A stretch of DNA of 64,000 bases from CAZLAK01 sp964557545 (GTDB taxonomy: Bacteria > Bacillota > Desulfotomaculia > Desulfotomaculales > Pelotomaculaceae): positions 1 to 64,000 of the forward strand of contig CAZLAK010000002.1 in the NCBI GenBank assembly GCA_964557545.1. The letters run 5' to 3'. Each line of letters begins with the position of its first letter. The first letter of the stretch is position 1. The notes below the pieces were generated by a model, which had not been told where the DNA came from, did no database searches, and saw only the letters and a list, made by a program, of their open reading frames with translations. The position numbers were made by a program, and so were the translations under genes. Shown here in pieces: positions 16,255 to 24,651 of the stretch.

Positions 16255-16563
16255 CTAACCACTGTACTGACCGCCGGCCTTCTTGGGAGAACCAAACAGG
16301 CCCAGAAAACGTGCCAGCAAAACGGCTGCAATAATAGAAATGATAAAGAAAATAAACGCACCGGTCGTGGCTGCCTTGGCATGCTTGCCCATCACGTTTA
16401 CAACAACAAACGAGATGCCGGCAACAGTCCACAAGTACCAAACAGCAACAAGTACCCACATGTACCACTTAAAAGCACTTTCACTCTTCTTAGAAATACC
16501 CACCAGCCAGAATGTTAACAAAGCCGCTGCCAACCCCAAGACAAAGGCAAGAAAGCTTATCAC
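16255..16563 (-). CDS. rdhB: Reductive dehalogenase membrane anchor
   Basis: A 102-residue hydrophobic protein with three membrane helices (about 2-22, 33-56, 68-90) and the aromatic segment WYMWVLVAVWYLW typical of RdhB anchors. It sits directly upstream of rdhA and would hold it at the membrane. GTG start at 16563 with GGAGGTG 7 bases ahead. It is the first gene of the cluster, so the main promoter should lie in 16564-16780. Confidence 0.88.
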   Translation of the reverse strand: MISFLAFVLGLAAALLTFWLVGISKKSESAFKWYMWVLVAVWYLWTVAGISFVVVNVMGKHAKAATTGAFIFFIISIIAAVLLARFLGLFGSPKKAGGQYSG

Positions 16564-16899
16564 AGTTTTTCACCTCCTCGCTAAAAAACTTTATGCTACT
16601 ACCCACCCAACTGAGTTACCAGACGCTAAGTGAACGTTAAACCTACTAAGTTGAAAATATCACAAGAGGCTAAATCTGGCTGTATAACAGGCTACAATTT
16701 TGTTAAAATTTTTAAAACCATCAGAAATTATTTTTGCATCAAAAACATTTACAAATTTATCTAAAAAGTTTTTAATCAAACTAAAAAGCCCTTGTTTCCA
16801 TAAAAAAGCAAAAAACAAGGGCTTTATTTTACTCCGTTGTCAGCTAGAGCTCACCCAGTAAAAAGCTGGGTAACTTTGAATTATGTCTAGCTAAAGCCA
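16564..16899. other. AT-rich upstream region of the rdh cluster
   Basis: This 336-base gap holds the rdhB leader, the terminator at 16785-16825 and very AT-rich DNA. A partial Fnr/CprK-type box, TTAAT-caa-ACTAA (plus strand, 16772-16784), is present but its spacer is 3, not the usual 4. No convincing -35/-10 pair is visible, which would suit an activator-dependent promoter. Confidence 0.5.
16785..16825. terminator. Bidirectional-looking intrinsic terminator
   Basis: Perfect 13-bp inverted repeat AAAGCCCTTGTTT / AAACAAGGGCTTT with a 15-base loop. On the minus strand, downstream of the radical SAM gene at 16900, it is followed by TTTTTAG, so it should end that transcript before the rdh promoter. 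Confidence 0.85.
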
Positions 16900-17919
16900 C
16901 TAATAAACAACCTTCACTTTTCTACCACAAGTAGAGCACTTTCCGTCTTCTAACCCCGTAAGGCGAGTGTAATAGCCGATTCTGGAAATCAGCTCCTCGC
17001 GGCAGCCCGGGCAGTACGTGCTGCCGGCGTCAAGCTGGGGGACGTTGCCGAGATAAACGTAAGAAAGCTTTTTAGAGGCTATCTCTTTGGCCTGCAGGAG
17101 CGTGTCAACAGGCGTGGGCGGCAGGTTGAGTTCGAACGAAGGAAAATAGCGGGAAAAGTGTAAAGGGATTTCCGGGTCCAGGCCGGCCAGCCAGTCCACC
17201 AGCCAGCTTATTTCTTCAGCTGAGTCGTTTTTGCCCGTGACCAAAAGCGCAGTGACCTCCACGTGACAATGGCGAGAAGCAAGCTCTACCGTCTCCAAAA
17301 CGGGCTCCAGGCTGCCCCGGCACATTTCCCGGTAGTACTCGCCGGAAAAGCTTTTCACGTCGATGTTCATGGCGTCAATGTAGGGCAAAAGTTCTAAGAG
17401 CGGCTCTTCGTTGACGTAGCCGTTGGTGACCAGGACGTTTTTAAGCCCCTCCTGCCGCGCCAGCCGGGCCGTGTCTAAAACAAATTCATACCAGACGAGG
17501 GGTTCAGAGTACGTATAGGCAATCCCCACGTTAAAACGGCTCCCGCCGGCTACCTCCAGGGCCATGTCTACCGCCTGGCGCGGCGTCATCTCCTCTGCCG
17601 GCGGGCTGCCGTGGGCAATGGTCCAGTTCTGGCAAAAAACACAGCGCAAATTGCAGCCCCACGTGCCGTAGGAGAGGATGTGCGAGCCGGGGTAAAAGTG
17701 GTAGAGAGGTTTTTTCTCTATGGGGTCGAGGGCACAGGAGGTGACCTGCCCGTAGTTGGCGGCGTAAAGCCTCCCGCCTTCATTAACCCTGGCCCGGCAA
17801 AGGCCGGCCTTGCCCGCCGCTACCCGGCAGCGGTGCGGGCAGAGCAGGCACTGCACCGCCCCGCCGTCCAGTTGGCGCCAGTGCACGGCTTCTCTTTGAT
17901 AACCCCTGTGCCCGCTCAC
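16900..17919 (-). CDS. amrS: AmmeMemoRadiSam system radical SAM enzyme
   Basis: A 339-residue radical SAM protein with the CNLRCVFC cluster motif after GTWG, a preceding zinc-like CLLCPHRC segment and a C-terminal zinc ribbon (CPGC ... CSTC). It belongs to the conserved AmmeMemoRadiSam group, found with Memo- and AMMECR1-type proteins; the reaction is unknown. GTG start at 17919 overlaps the stop of the upstream fusion gene (GTGA), so the two are coupled. Confidence 0.9.
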   Translation of the reverse strand: MSGHRGYQREAVHWRQLDGGAVQCLLCPHRCRVAAGKAGLCRARVNEGGRLYAANYGQVTSCALDPIEKKPLYHFYPGSHILSYGTWGCNLRCVFCQNWTIAHGSPPAEEMTPRQAVDMALEVAGGSRFNVGIAYTYSEPLVWYEFVLDTARLARQEGLKNVLVTNGYVNEEPLLELLPYIDAMNIDVKSFSGEYYREMCRGSLEPVLETVELASRHCHVEVTALLVTGKNDSAEEISWLVDWLAGLDPEIPLHFSRYFPSFELNLPPTPVDTLLQAKEIASKKLSYVYLGNVPQLDAGSTYCPGCREELISRIGYYTRLTGLEDGKCSTCGRKVKVVY

Positions 17920-19316
17920 TTATACCTCACCACCCGAAACCTCTCCAGGCGCACCGGCTCGCCCACAGGTATGCCGGCCTTGCGGCGGGCAATTTCTACC
18001 TGTTCCTCGGCCGTCTCCACTCCTTCTAAATCGGGGAGCAAAAGCCCTTTGCGCCAGCCGGAGCTGACGATTACCCCGTATTCCTTGGGGTTGAGCTCGT
18101 GCAGGCCGGATACCGGTTCGGGCTTGCCGAGCACGTCCACGGAGTATTCCAGGTCATCCAGTTCTTCCTCGCCCACCGGCCAAAAGCGCGGGTCATCGAG
18201 GCCCGCACTTAGGGCGTTGGCCATTACTTCTTCCACAATGCTGTCCTTGGTCGGCTCCACCGTGCCGATGCAGCCGCGCAGGCTCCCGTGCTTCTTGATG
18301 GAAACAAAGACACCGGCCCTTCTCTTAAACTCTTCCGGCACCTCGCCTACATCCGGCGGCGGGAGGCCCCGCACTTTTCTCTCCAGCGTCTCTCTAGCCA
18401 GGCGCACCAAAAAGCTCTCTTTCTCCCGGCGTTTTTGGGTCTCAGCACGCTTTTTTTCTTCTAATTTTTTTAAGAGCGAGCGCTCTGGATTTTCCCTTAG
18501 CGGTTTAAAAGAAGCCACAAGGTAGCCCACGCCGAAAGGCCCCTCGTAAGAGAGCACCTCGGCCTCCACGTCCATACCGTCCAGCGCCCCCAGCATCATG
18601 ACAATCGAGCGGTAACCGCATTCACCGGCCTCTTCCACCAGTGCGGGGTCCATCCGCATTATGGCACCGGCATCGGGAACCGCTAAAAGGCGCGCCAGCT
18701 CCCGGTCGAACTCGGCCCCGCGCGGGCTGTAACCTGCGGGCGCACCTGGTATAAGGCAGTGAGAAAGGTCACCGCTGGCAATCAACGCCACTTTTTTCCC
18801 CAGCACCTCTGCCGCTTTCCGCACGGCCACACCAAAGAGGTACAGCCTCGGCGGCGGGGCAAACATCATGGAAACGCACACCAAGGGCAGGCGCACACCG
18901 GCTTTTTGCAGGAAGTAAAGGGGCACGGTCACTCCGTGGTCGAGTTCTGTGCTCACACCAAAGCGCCTGCCGGCCCGGTCGTCAAGGCCAATGGCGTCCA
19001 AACCCAGGGCACTGGCCTGATCCCTAATCTCCTCTGCCAGCTCTAGGTCATTTTCGGCCTCAAAGCGCACGCTGGAAGCCAGAAACCTGCTCAAATCGCC
19101 GTAAAGCTTCGGGTTTTCGTTAATCCCCACAATTTCCTGAAATACCGGGGCGTGCGGGGATATGATCACGCACGTCTGGGCACCGCTTTGTAAAATCCGC
19201 CGGCCCACCTCCAGCATGGCATTTTGCGTTCTCTCCACTACTTCGGCATCCCCGCCCCCCACTTCCGGCACGGCTACGGGGGGGTGGGGCAAAACAGCGC
19301 ACAAGACTACTGACAC
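17916..19316 (-). CDS. Fused Memo-type (AmrB) and AMMECR1 (AmrA) protein
   Basis: One 466-residue chain carries an N-terminal Memo domain (about 1-265, CAVLPHPPVAVPEVGG to the SGDLSH region; dioxygenase-like metal fold) and a C-terminal AMMECR1 domain (about 300-466, with GVFVSIKKHGSLRGCIGT near 355). A charged linker near 275-300 joins them. Together with the radical SAM enzyme downstream this is the whole AmmeMemoRadiSam set. GTG at 19316 is preferred because AAAGGGGG lies about 8 bases ahead; the longer frame from 19391 adds a basic, low-complexity N-terminus. Function in bacteria is unknown. Confidence 0.9.
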   Translation of the reverse strand: MSVVLCAVLPHPPVAVPEVGGGDAEVVERTQNAMLEVGRRILQSGAQTCVIISPHAPVFQEIVGINENPKLYGDLSRFLASSVRFEAENDLELAEEIRDQASALGLDAIGLDDRAGRRFGVSTELDHGVTVPLYFLQKAGVRLPLVCVSMMFAPPPRLYLFGVAVRKAAEVLGKKVALIASGDLSHCLIPGAPAGYSPRGAEFDRELARLLAVPDAGAIMRMDPALVEEAGECGYRSIVMMLGALDGMDVEAEVLSYEGPFGVGYLVASFKPLRENPERSLLKKLEEKKRAETQKRREKESFLVRLARETLERKVRGLPPPDVGEVPEEFKRRAGVFVSIKKHGSLRGCIGTVEPTKDSIVEEVMANALSAGLDDPRFWPVGEEELDDLEYSVDVLGKPEPVSGLHELNPKEYGVIVSSGWRKGLLLPDLEGVETAEEQVEIARRKAGIPVGEPVRLERFRVVRYK

Positions 19317-19400
19317 GGCAAATTTTCCCCCTTTCTTGGCTTTTTGTTGTCGTAAATAAAATTTTCCCATTAAATAAATTTTTCCGCCCATCCCGCCCTT

Positions 19401-20039
19401 CTACGCGCCCGCTGCCCAAAAAATGAAATAGCCGCCCAAAAAAATGAGAAACACCCCGCAAATAGCAATTAGCGCCCGGTAAGTAGCGTCGCTGAAAACT
19501 TTCCTGCCGCCGGCACAGGCCGCCGCTACCAGCCCGTACCAGACAAAATCGGCGAGGACGTGACCGCTGAAGAAAAAAGCAAGCCCGGTACTGCCCCACT
19601 GCAGGGAATAGGTTATGTACCCCAGCCCCACTGTAGCCCACCACAGCGTCCAGTACGGGTTGGAGATGCTCACCAGGGCGCCGGCCAGCACCGGGTGCAG
19701 CCTTCTGCTTTTGAGATTTTCCGGCGTTACAGAAAGTGAAAGCGAAACCCGGCCTGCCCGAGCCTCCTTGGCCATACCCCACCCCATCCAGGCCAAAATA
19801 ATGCCCCCCAGCGCCCCGGTTAACCTTAAAACCCCGCCGGTAAAAAAGGCGGCCAGACCCATAGCCAAAGCCGCTACCAAGGCCAGCTCCAAAAGGGCAT
19901 GGCCCAAACTCAAAAGCGGCCCTGCCCAAAAACCGCGCCTTACACTCTCCCCAACGGTAACCGTCAAAAGCGGCCCCGGCATCACCGCTCCGGAAAAACC
20001 TACTAAAAAGGCGGTGACAAATAAACCCAGCAGTTCCAT
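19401..20039 (-). CDS. LysE-family amino acid exporter
   Basis: A 212-residue protein with six membrane segments and the LysE N-terminal signature GFSGAVMPGPLLTVTV (about 14-29). It probably exports amino acids or related small molecules. It ends just ahead of the Memo fusion gene and may share a transcript with it, though the functional link is not obvious. ATG start. Confidence 0.88.
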   Translation of the reverse strand: MELLGLFVTAFLVGFSGAVMPGPLLTVTVGESVRRGFWAGPLLSLGHALLELALVAALAMGLAAFFTGGVLRLTGALGGIILAWMGWGMAKEARAGRVSLSLSVTPENLKSRRLHPVLAGALVSISNPYWTLWWATVGLGYITYSLQWGSTGLAFFFSGHVLADFVWYGLVAAACAGGRKVFSDATYRALIAICGVFLIFLGGYFIFWAAGA

Positions 20040-20168
20040 TCGTTTAGCTCCCAGTCCTCCGGTCTAATGCCAGAAATCAATGATTCTTAGTGTAAGTTTT
20101 CTCTAAAAAATTGAAAAACCTTTCTTGAATTGCAAAAAACAGTACAATATATTGCTTAATTTTTTTTA

Positions 20169-20177
20169 TGGTATAAT
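20169..20177 (+). promoter_or_regulatory. Extended -10 promoter of the ylqGH pair
   Basis: TGG followed by a perfect TATAAT (20172-20177) with only a weak -35, about 75 bases ahead of the first gene. Extended -10 elements work without a good -35. Confidence 0.55.
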
Positions 20178-20255
20178 TTACGGTACACAGACCAAGCCGC
20201 AAGCACAAAAACGGTAAACTTTAAAGCCCTTATCCCTTACAAGGGGGAAATAACC

Positions 20256-20843
20256 GTGAACATCAGCGGCCTTGCCAACTTGCTCCTGGAGCTGGCTACC
20301 CAAGCCGGCTCCAGGGTTGCTCCGCCCCCCCGGGCCGAAGGGGTGGGCAAGGTGCGCGGTCCGGGCGAGCCGGTGCAAAAAGCGCTGGTAACACCGCTGG
20401 AAGGAAAAGAGCGCGGCGTGCTGCCCCAACCCGAACAGCATACCGCCCCTGCCGTTGAAAACCCGGCCTTTGTACCCCTACCCCTGCGCTCGGAACTCTA
20501 CCCGGATGCCCGTTTTTACGCCCGCTTTCCCCAAGAAAAGCCCGCGGGCAGCAACAGCGCGCCGGTTGCGCCAACTGTTTTCTTATGCCTTGTTACCGAG
20601 AACCTGGGCACTTTGTGGTTCGGGCTTACTCTGCGGGACAGCGGTCTCTTTGTCAATTGTTTTACGGAAAGCGAGGAGGCCAACCGCACGTTGCGCGAAA
20701 ACTTCTCCCTCCTAAGAGAAGAGCTGCTATCATCCGGCTTCTCCACCGTTTCTCTGTCCAGCTGCCGGCGCTCAGAACTGGGACTGCTGGCCGCTGAAAT
20801 CCTTCCCAAGTTTGAAAGGCACCTGCTCGACCACCGCGTTTAG
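20256..20843 (+). CDS. YlqG-like protein (FliK-like), 195 aa
   Basis: The N-terminal 95 residues are Pro/Ala/Glu-rich and disordered-looking. The C-terminal 90 residues (LWFGLTLRDSGLFVNCFTES to LPKFERHLL) form a compact alpha/beta region like the C-terminal domain of flagellar hook-length proteins. The next gene encodes an isolated FlhB C-terminal domain, and this pairing is conserved as ylqG-ylqH in Bacillus and Clostridia. The role outside flagella is unknown. GTG start with AAGGGGG ahead. Confidence 0.7.
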   Translation: MNISGLANLLLELATQAGSRVAPPPRAEGVGKVRGPGEPVQKALVTPLEGKERGVLPQPEQHTAPAVENPAFVPLPLRSELYPDARFYARFPQEKPAGSNSAPVAPTVFLCLVTENLGTLWFGLTLRDSGLFVNCFTESEEANRTLRENFSLLREELLSSGFSTVSLSSCRRSELGLLAAEILPKFERHLLDHRV

Positions 20844-20869
20844 AGGTAGGTTATTAGAGGTGGGTTAAA

Positions 20870-21142
20870 GTGAAAGATATGCGACGTGATGTGGCCGCCG
20901 CCCTGCGCTATGAGGCAGGCCGCGACAGCGCCCCGGTGGTAGTAGCGGCCGGCACGGGCAGGATGGCCCAAAAAATCATGGAAATCGCCCGCAAGGAAGG
21001 GGTGCCCCTCTACCAGGACAGTGAACTGGCCAAAACCCTGTACGATTTAGGCATTGGGGTGGAGATCCCGCCGCGCCTGTACGAGGCCGTGGCTAAAGTC
21101 CTGGTTTTCGTAGCCCGCCTGGACGAAAAAGCCAAAGCTTAA
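20870..21142 (+). CDS. FlhB C-terminal-domain homologue (YlqH type)
   Basis: A 90-residue protein equal to the cytoplasmic switch domain of FlhB/EscU export proteins, without the membrane half. The self-cleaving NPTH motif of FlhB is replaced by APVVVAAGTG, so it should not autocleave. The rest (ARKEGVPLYQDSELAKTLYDLGIGVEIP) aligns well. It follows the YlqG-like gene by 26 bases; GTG start after GAGGTGGG. No flagellar genes are nearby. Confidence 0.85.
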   Translation: MKDMRRDVAAALRYEAGRDSAPVVVAAGTGRMAQKIMEIARKEGVPLYQDSELAKTLYDLGIGVEIPPRLYEAVAKVLVFVARLDEKAKA

Positions 21143-21172
21143 CGCTGCCCAAAACACCGGCCAGCTGCGCAA

Positions 21173-21205
21173 AAACGGGCGCGGCCCCATCCAGAGGGCC
21201 GCGCC
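21173..21205 (-). terminator. Terminator of the liv operon
   Basis: A 10-bp perfect stem GGCGCGGCCC / GGGCCGCGCC (21178-21205). On the minus strand it is followed by GTTTTTGC. It lies between the convergent ylqH and livF genes and mainly serves livF. Confidence 0.85.
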
Positions 21206-21252
21206 AAGTTTGTGCAAAACCGCTTTAGCACAAAAAGCCGGCTGCCGCACTC

Positions 21253-21966
21253 TTAAATACCCAGGTAGGCCTCTTTGACGTGAGGATCGTTGAGAAGTTC
21301 GTCCCCCCGCCCCTGCAAGGTAACCCTTCCGTTTTCTAAAACATAGGCGCGGTTGCATATTCTCAATGACTGCATAACATTCTGCTCTACCAGAAGCACC
21401 GTAGTCCCTTCCCGGTTGATCTCCTGAATTTTTTCAAAGATCTGCTTGACCAGCACCGGGGCCAGCCCCAAAGAAGGCTCGTCCAAGATCATCAGCTTGG
21501 GCAGGCCCATGAGCCCGCGCCCTAAAGCCAGCATTTGCTGCTGCCCGCCGGAAAGCGTGCCCGCCGGGTCGTTCTGCTTTTCCTCCAGGATGGGAAAGAG
21601 GTCGAACACCTTTCTCATGGTTTCTTTTCTCCTGGCCTTGGCCTCCGGCAAAAGTGATCCCACTTCTAAATTTTCTCGCACCGTCATCTCCGGAAAGAGG
21701 CGCCTGCCTTCCGGCACGTGCACGATGCCCAAAGCGGCTATTTTGTGGCCGGGCAGCTTCGATATATCGCGCCCCATAAATTCAATGCTGCCTTTTTTAA
21801 GCGGCAGAAGGCCGGAAATAGCGTTTAAGGTAGTGGTCTTGCCGGCGCCGTTGGCGCCCAAAAGCACCACCAGTTCACCCTCGTTAACCTCAAAGGAAAC
21901 GTCCCACAAAACCTGGATGTCCTTGTAGCCCACGTCAATACCGCTCACTCTAAGCATAAGCATCAC
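21253..21966 (-). CDS. livF: Branched-chain amino acid ABC transporter ATPase
   Basis: A 237-residue ATPase with Walker A GANGAGKTT (near 37), signature LSGGQQQMLALGRGLM and Walker B LMILDEPSLGLAP, plus the LivF-typical C-terminus. It powers uptake of branched-chain or related amino acids with LivG. It overlaps livG by 17 bases. It is the last gene of livKHMGF. Confidence 0.95.
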   Translation of the reverse strand: MMLMLRVSGIDVGYKDIQVLWDVSFEVNEGELVVLLGANGAGKTTTLNAISGLLPLKKGSIEFMGRDISKLPGHKIAALGIVHVPEGRRLFPEMTVRENLEVGSLLPEAKARRKETMRKVFDLFPILEEKQNDPAGTLSGGQQQMLALGRGLMGLPKLMILDEPSLGLAPVLVKQIFEKIQEINREGTTVLLVEQNVMQSLRICNRAYVLENGRVTLQGRGDELLNDPHVKEAYLGI

Positions 21967-22669
21967 CCAAATAAGCCTTAATAACTTCGGGGTGGCTCGC
22001 CACTTCCTGGGGCTTGCCCAGGGTGATCTCCTTGCCGAAGTTGATGGCCAGAATGCGGTCGGAAATACCCATGATGACCTTCATAATGTGCTCGATGATG
22101 ATAATGGTTACTCCGCTGTCCCGGATCTTGCGGATGAGTTCGATGGCCACCTCCGACTCTTTGGGGTTTAAGCCGGCGCAGGTTTCATCTAAGAGCAGGA
22201 GCTCCGGACCGGTAGCCAGAGCCCGGGCAATCTCCAGCCTCTTGCGCAAGGGGATGGGCAGTCCTCTTGCTTCCCGGTCACGGTACTTTTCCAGCCCGCA
22301 AAAGGCAATGATTTCTTCCGCCTTTTGCCTGGCCGCCGCCACCCTGCTGGTGCGCAAGAAGGCGCCTGCCATGACGTTTTCCAGCACGGTCATGCGCCGC
22401 AGCGGCTTAACCACCTGAAAGGTTCTGCCGATACCGATTTCGCAGATTTTTTGAGGAGGCAGCTGGTCAATCCGCTGGCCCTTAAAATAAATCTCACCGG
22501 CCGTGAGCGGGAAAAAACGGCTGATCAGGTTAAACACCGTCGTCTTGCCCGAGCCGTTGGGGCCGATAATGCCGAAAATCTCACCCTTTTCCACGGAAAA
22601 AGACAAGTTGTTAACGGCGGTCAGCCCGCCAAATTTTTTCGTTACCCCCTTGACTTCAAAAAAACTCAA
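21950..22669 (-). CDS. livG: Branched-chain amino acid ABC transporter ATPase
   Basis: A 239-residue ATPase with Walker A GPNGSGKTT, a divergent signature region (ARGLPIPLRKRLEIARAL) and Walker B LLLLDETCAGLNP. It has the LivG hallmark IIIIEHIMKVIMGISDRI. TTG start overlaps the livM stop (TTGA). It partners LivF at the LivHM channel. Confidence 0.95.
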   Translation of the reverse strand: MSFFEVKGVTKKFGGLTAVNNLSFSVEKGEIFGIIGPNGSGKTTVFNLISRFFPLTAGEIYFKGQRIDQLPPQKICEIGIGRTFQVVKPLRRMTVLENVMAGAFLRTSRVAAARQKAEEIIAFCGLEKYRDREARGLPIPLRKRLEIARALATGPELLLLDETCAGLNPKESEVAIELIRKIRDSGVTIIIIEHIMKVIMGISDRILAINFGKEITLGKPQEVASHPEVIKAYLGDAYA

Positions 22670-23625
22670 CCGGACACACCCCCCTGCAGGCGCTCTTTGC
22701 GCCTTGCTGCTACCTGCCGTAACAGGTTTAATTCCCCGACAATTCCGTTGGGCATAAACATGATGATCAGGCAGACGAGGATGCCGAAGACCAGCACGTT
22801 GGCCGAACCCAGAGTGGCACGGAAGTACTCGCTCAAGAAGATGTAAATGGCCGCCCCCACAGTCGGGCCCCAGATGGTAGCCACACCGCCCATCATGACT
22901 ACCAGGATCACCATGACCGACACGTTGGACAGGCTAAACACAATATTGGGGTCGATAAAGGCCACGTAATTCATGTAAAAGGCTCCCGCCAAGCCGGTAA
23001 AAAAGGCGCTGGGGATAAGGGCCAAATTTTTGTACAGGGTTACGGGTATACCCAGGGAAAGAGCCGCGTCCTGGTCCTCCCTGATTGCCACCATGTAGTA
23101 GCCGGGCTTGGAGTGCACGATTAAGTAGGTGACCAGCACAGTTAAGAGGAGAAGCAACAAGCCTAAATAGTAATAAAACATCTTGCCGGTGATTTCCGGC
23201 ATGATGAGTATACCCCTGGCCCCGTTGGTAAAAGAAGCCTGGTTAATAAAAACCAGCCGGAAAATTTCACCTGTGGCCAGCATGGCCAGGGCAAAGTACG
23301 GACCGCGCAGCCTAAAGCAGATGAGGCCGATGGGCAGGGCAGCTACTGCCGCCACGACGGGCCCCAGCAACATTCCCCACCAAGGCGAGATCCCCCAGTG
23401 AAACTTCAACAGCCCGGCTGCATAAGCCCCCAAGCCAAAGAAGGCGGCGTGGCCAAAGGAAACCTGCCCGCAGTAACCGCCCAAGAGGTTCCACGCTGTC
23501 CCCATGATGGCCCATATCAAGATAAGAATGAGAATGTGGAGCTGGTAGGGGGCTTTAATAACCAGCGGCAATGCGAAAGCGGCGGCGATCAGGACGACGT
23601 GCAGGAGTTTGTTTACGTTGTTCAC
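22666..23625 (-). CDS. livM: Branched-chain amino acid ABC transporter permease
   Basis: A 319-residue permease with about nine membrane helices and the LivM motif NLLGGYCGQVSFGHAAFFGLGA (here near residues 47-68). It forms the membrane channel with LivH. It lies 8 bases after livH and overlaps livG by 4 bases. Confidence 0.95.
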   Translation of the reverse strand: MNNVNKLLHVVLIAAAFALPLVIKAPYQLHILILILIWAIMGTAWNLLGGYCGQVSFGHAAFFGLGAYAAGLLKFHWGISPWWGMLLGPVVAAVAALPIGLICFRLRGPYFALAMLATGEIFRLVFINQASFTNGARGILIMPEITGKMFYYYLGLLLLLLTVLVTYLIVHSKPGYYMVAIREDQDAALSLGIPVTLYKNLALIPSAFFTGLAGAFYMNYVAFIDPNIVFSLSNVSVMVILVVMMGGVATIWGPTVGAAIYIFLSEYFRATLGSANVLVFGILVCLIIMFMPNGIVGELNLLRQVAARRKERLQGGVSG

Positions 23626-23633
23626 TTATTACC

Positions 23634-24509
23634 TCACCTCTTCAATAAACTCCTAAAGCCTCCGGGCAGGAAGAGGAGGACGAGAATAAAAATGACCAGG
23701 CCGACGGCATCCTTGTAACCCATGGAGATATAAGTAGCGCCCAGCGACTCGGCCATACCGAGCACTACCCCTCCCACGGCAGCCCCCATAGTGCTGCCCA
23801 TTCCGCCCAGGATGGTAATAATAAACGACTTGGCCGTAAAGAGGTGGCCGATGTCGGGGAAAAGGTAGAAAATTGGCAAGAGCAGCGCCCCGCCCGCCGC
23901 CGCCAGGGCCGAGCCGATGCCAAAGGTTATCATGGTAATTTTGGAGGAGTTAATACCCATATAGGTAGCCGCGTCGCGGTCCTGGGCCGTAGCCCTGATG
24001 GACTTGCCCAAATCCGTCCTGGTTAAAAAAAGGTGCAAGAGGACGGTCAGCAGCACGGCAATAATAAAACCGGCTACCATCGGCACACTGATAGACATGT
24101 CCCCTAAGAAGACAGTTTTGGAGGAATAACTGGTAGCAACCGAACGGTAGTCGGACTTAAAAATTAGCCTGGCTATCTCGGTAAGGACGAGCATGATACC
24201 CACGGTGAGCAGTACCTGGTTTTCCGGCAGGATAGAATCCACCTCTACCAGGCGGTTGATCATGTACCTCTGGATAAGGCAGCCCAAAAAGAACAGGGCC
24301 GGCATGGCAATGAACATCCCAATGTAAGGATCGAGTCCAAATTGGGTAAAACAGATGTAGGTAATGTACATACCCACCATCACTAAAGAGCCGTGCGCCA
24401 GATTGATGATGTTCATTACGCCCATAATTAGGGTCATGCCTATGGCAATGAGTGCGTACATGCCGCCGAGCAGTATACCGCAGATGACTGTCTGTCCAAA
24501 CAAGACCAT
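23634..24509 (-). CDS. livH: Branched-chain amino acid ABC transporter permease
   Basis: A 291-residue permease with about eight helices and the LivH pattern GGMYALIAIGMTLIMGVMNI (residues 15-34), followed by LAHGSLVMVG. It is separated from livK by 142 bases containing a long hairpin. Confidence 0.95.
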   Translation of the reverse strand: MVLFGQTVICGILLGGMYALIAIGMTLIMGVMNIINLAHGSLVMVGMYITYICFTQFGLDPYIGMFIAMPALFFLGCLIQRYMINRLVEVDSILPENQVLLTVGIMLVLTEIARLIFKSDYRSVATSYSSKTVFLGDMSISVPMVAGFIIAVLLTVLLHLFLTRTDLGKSIRATAQDRDAATYMGINSSKITMITFGIGSALAAAGGALLLPIFYLFPDIGHLFTAKSFIITILGGMGSTMGAAVGGVVLGMAESLGATYISMGYKDAVGLVIFILVLLFLPGGFRSLLKR

Positions 24510-24563
24510 TAATTACGTCAACCTCCCCGGTTTTGCAAAAAAAGCTGCCGCAGTTATTTAAGG

Positions 24564-24606
24564 GCCGGCGGGAAATTAAGAAAATTTTTTCTGGTTTCCC
24601 GCCGGC
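24564..24606. repeat. Long hairpin between livK and livH
   Basis: Perfect 12-bp arms GCCGGCGGGAAA / TTTCCCGCCGGC with an AT-rich 19-base loop. On the minus strand no T tract follows directly, so it probably stabilises the livK message or causes only partial termination, giving more binding protein than permease. Confidence 0.7.
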
Positions 24607-24651
24607 TGACCAAATTCAAAAGCGCTGCGCTTGAGGACTCTGGCTTGCCAG

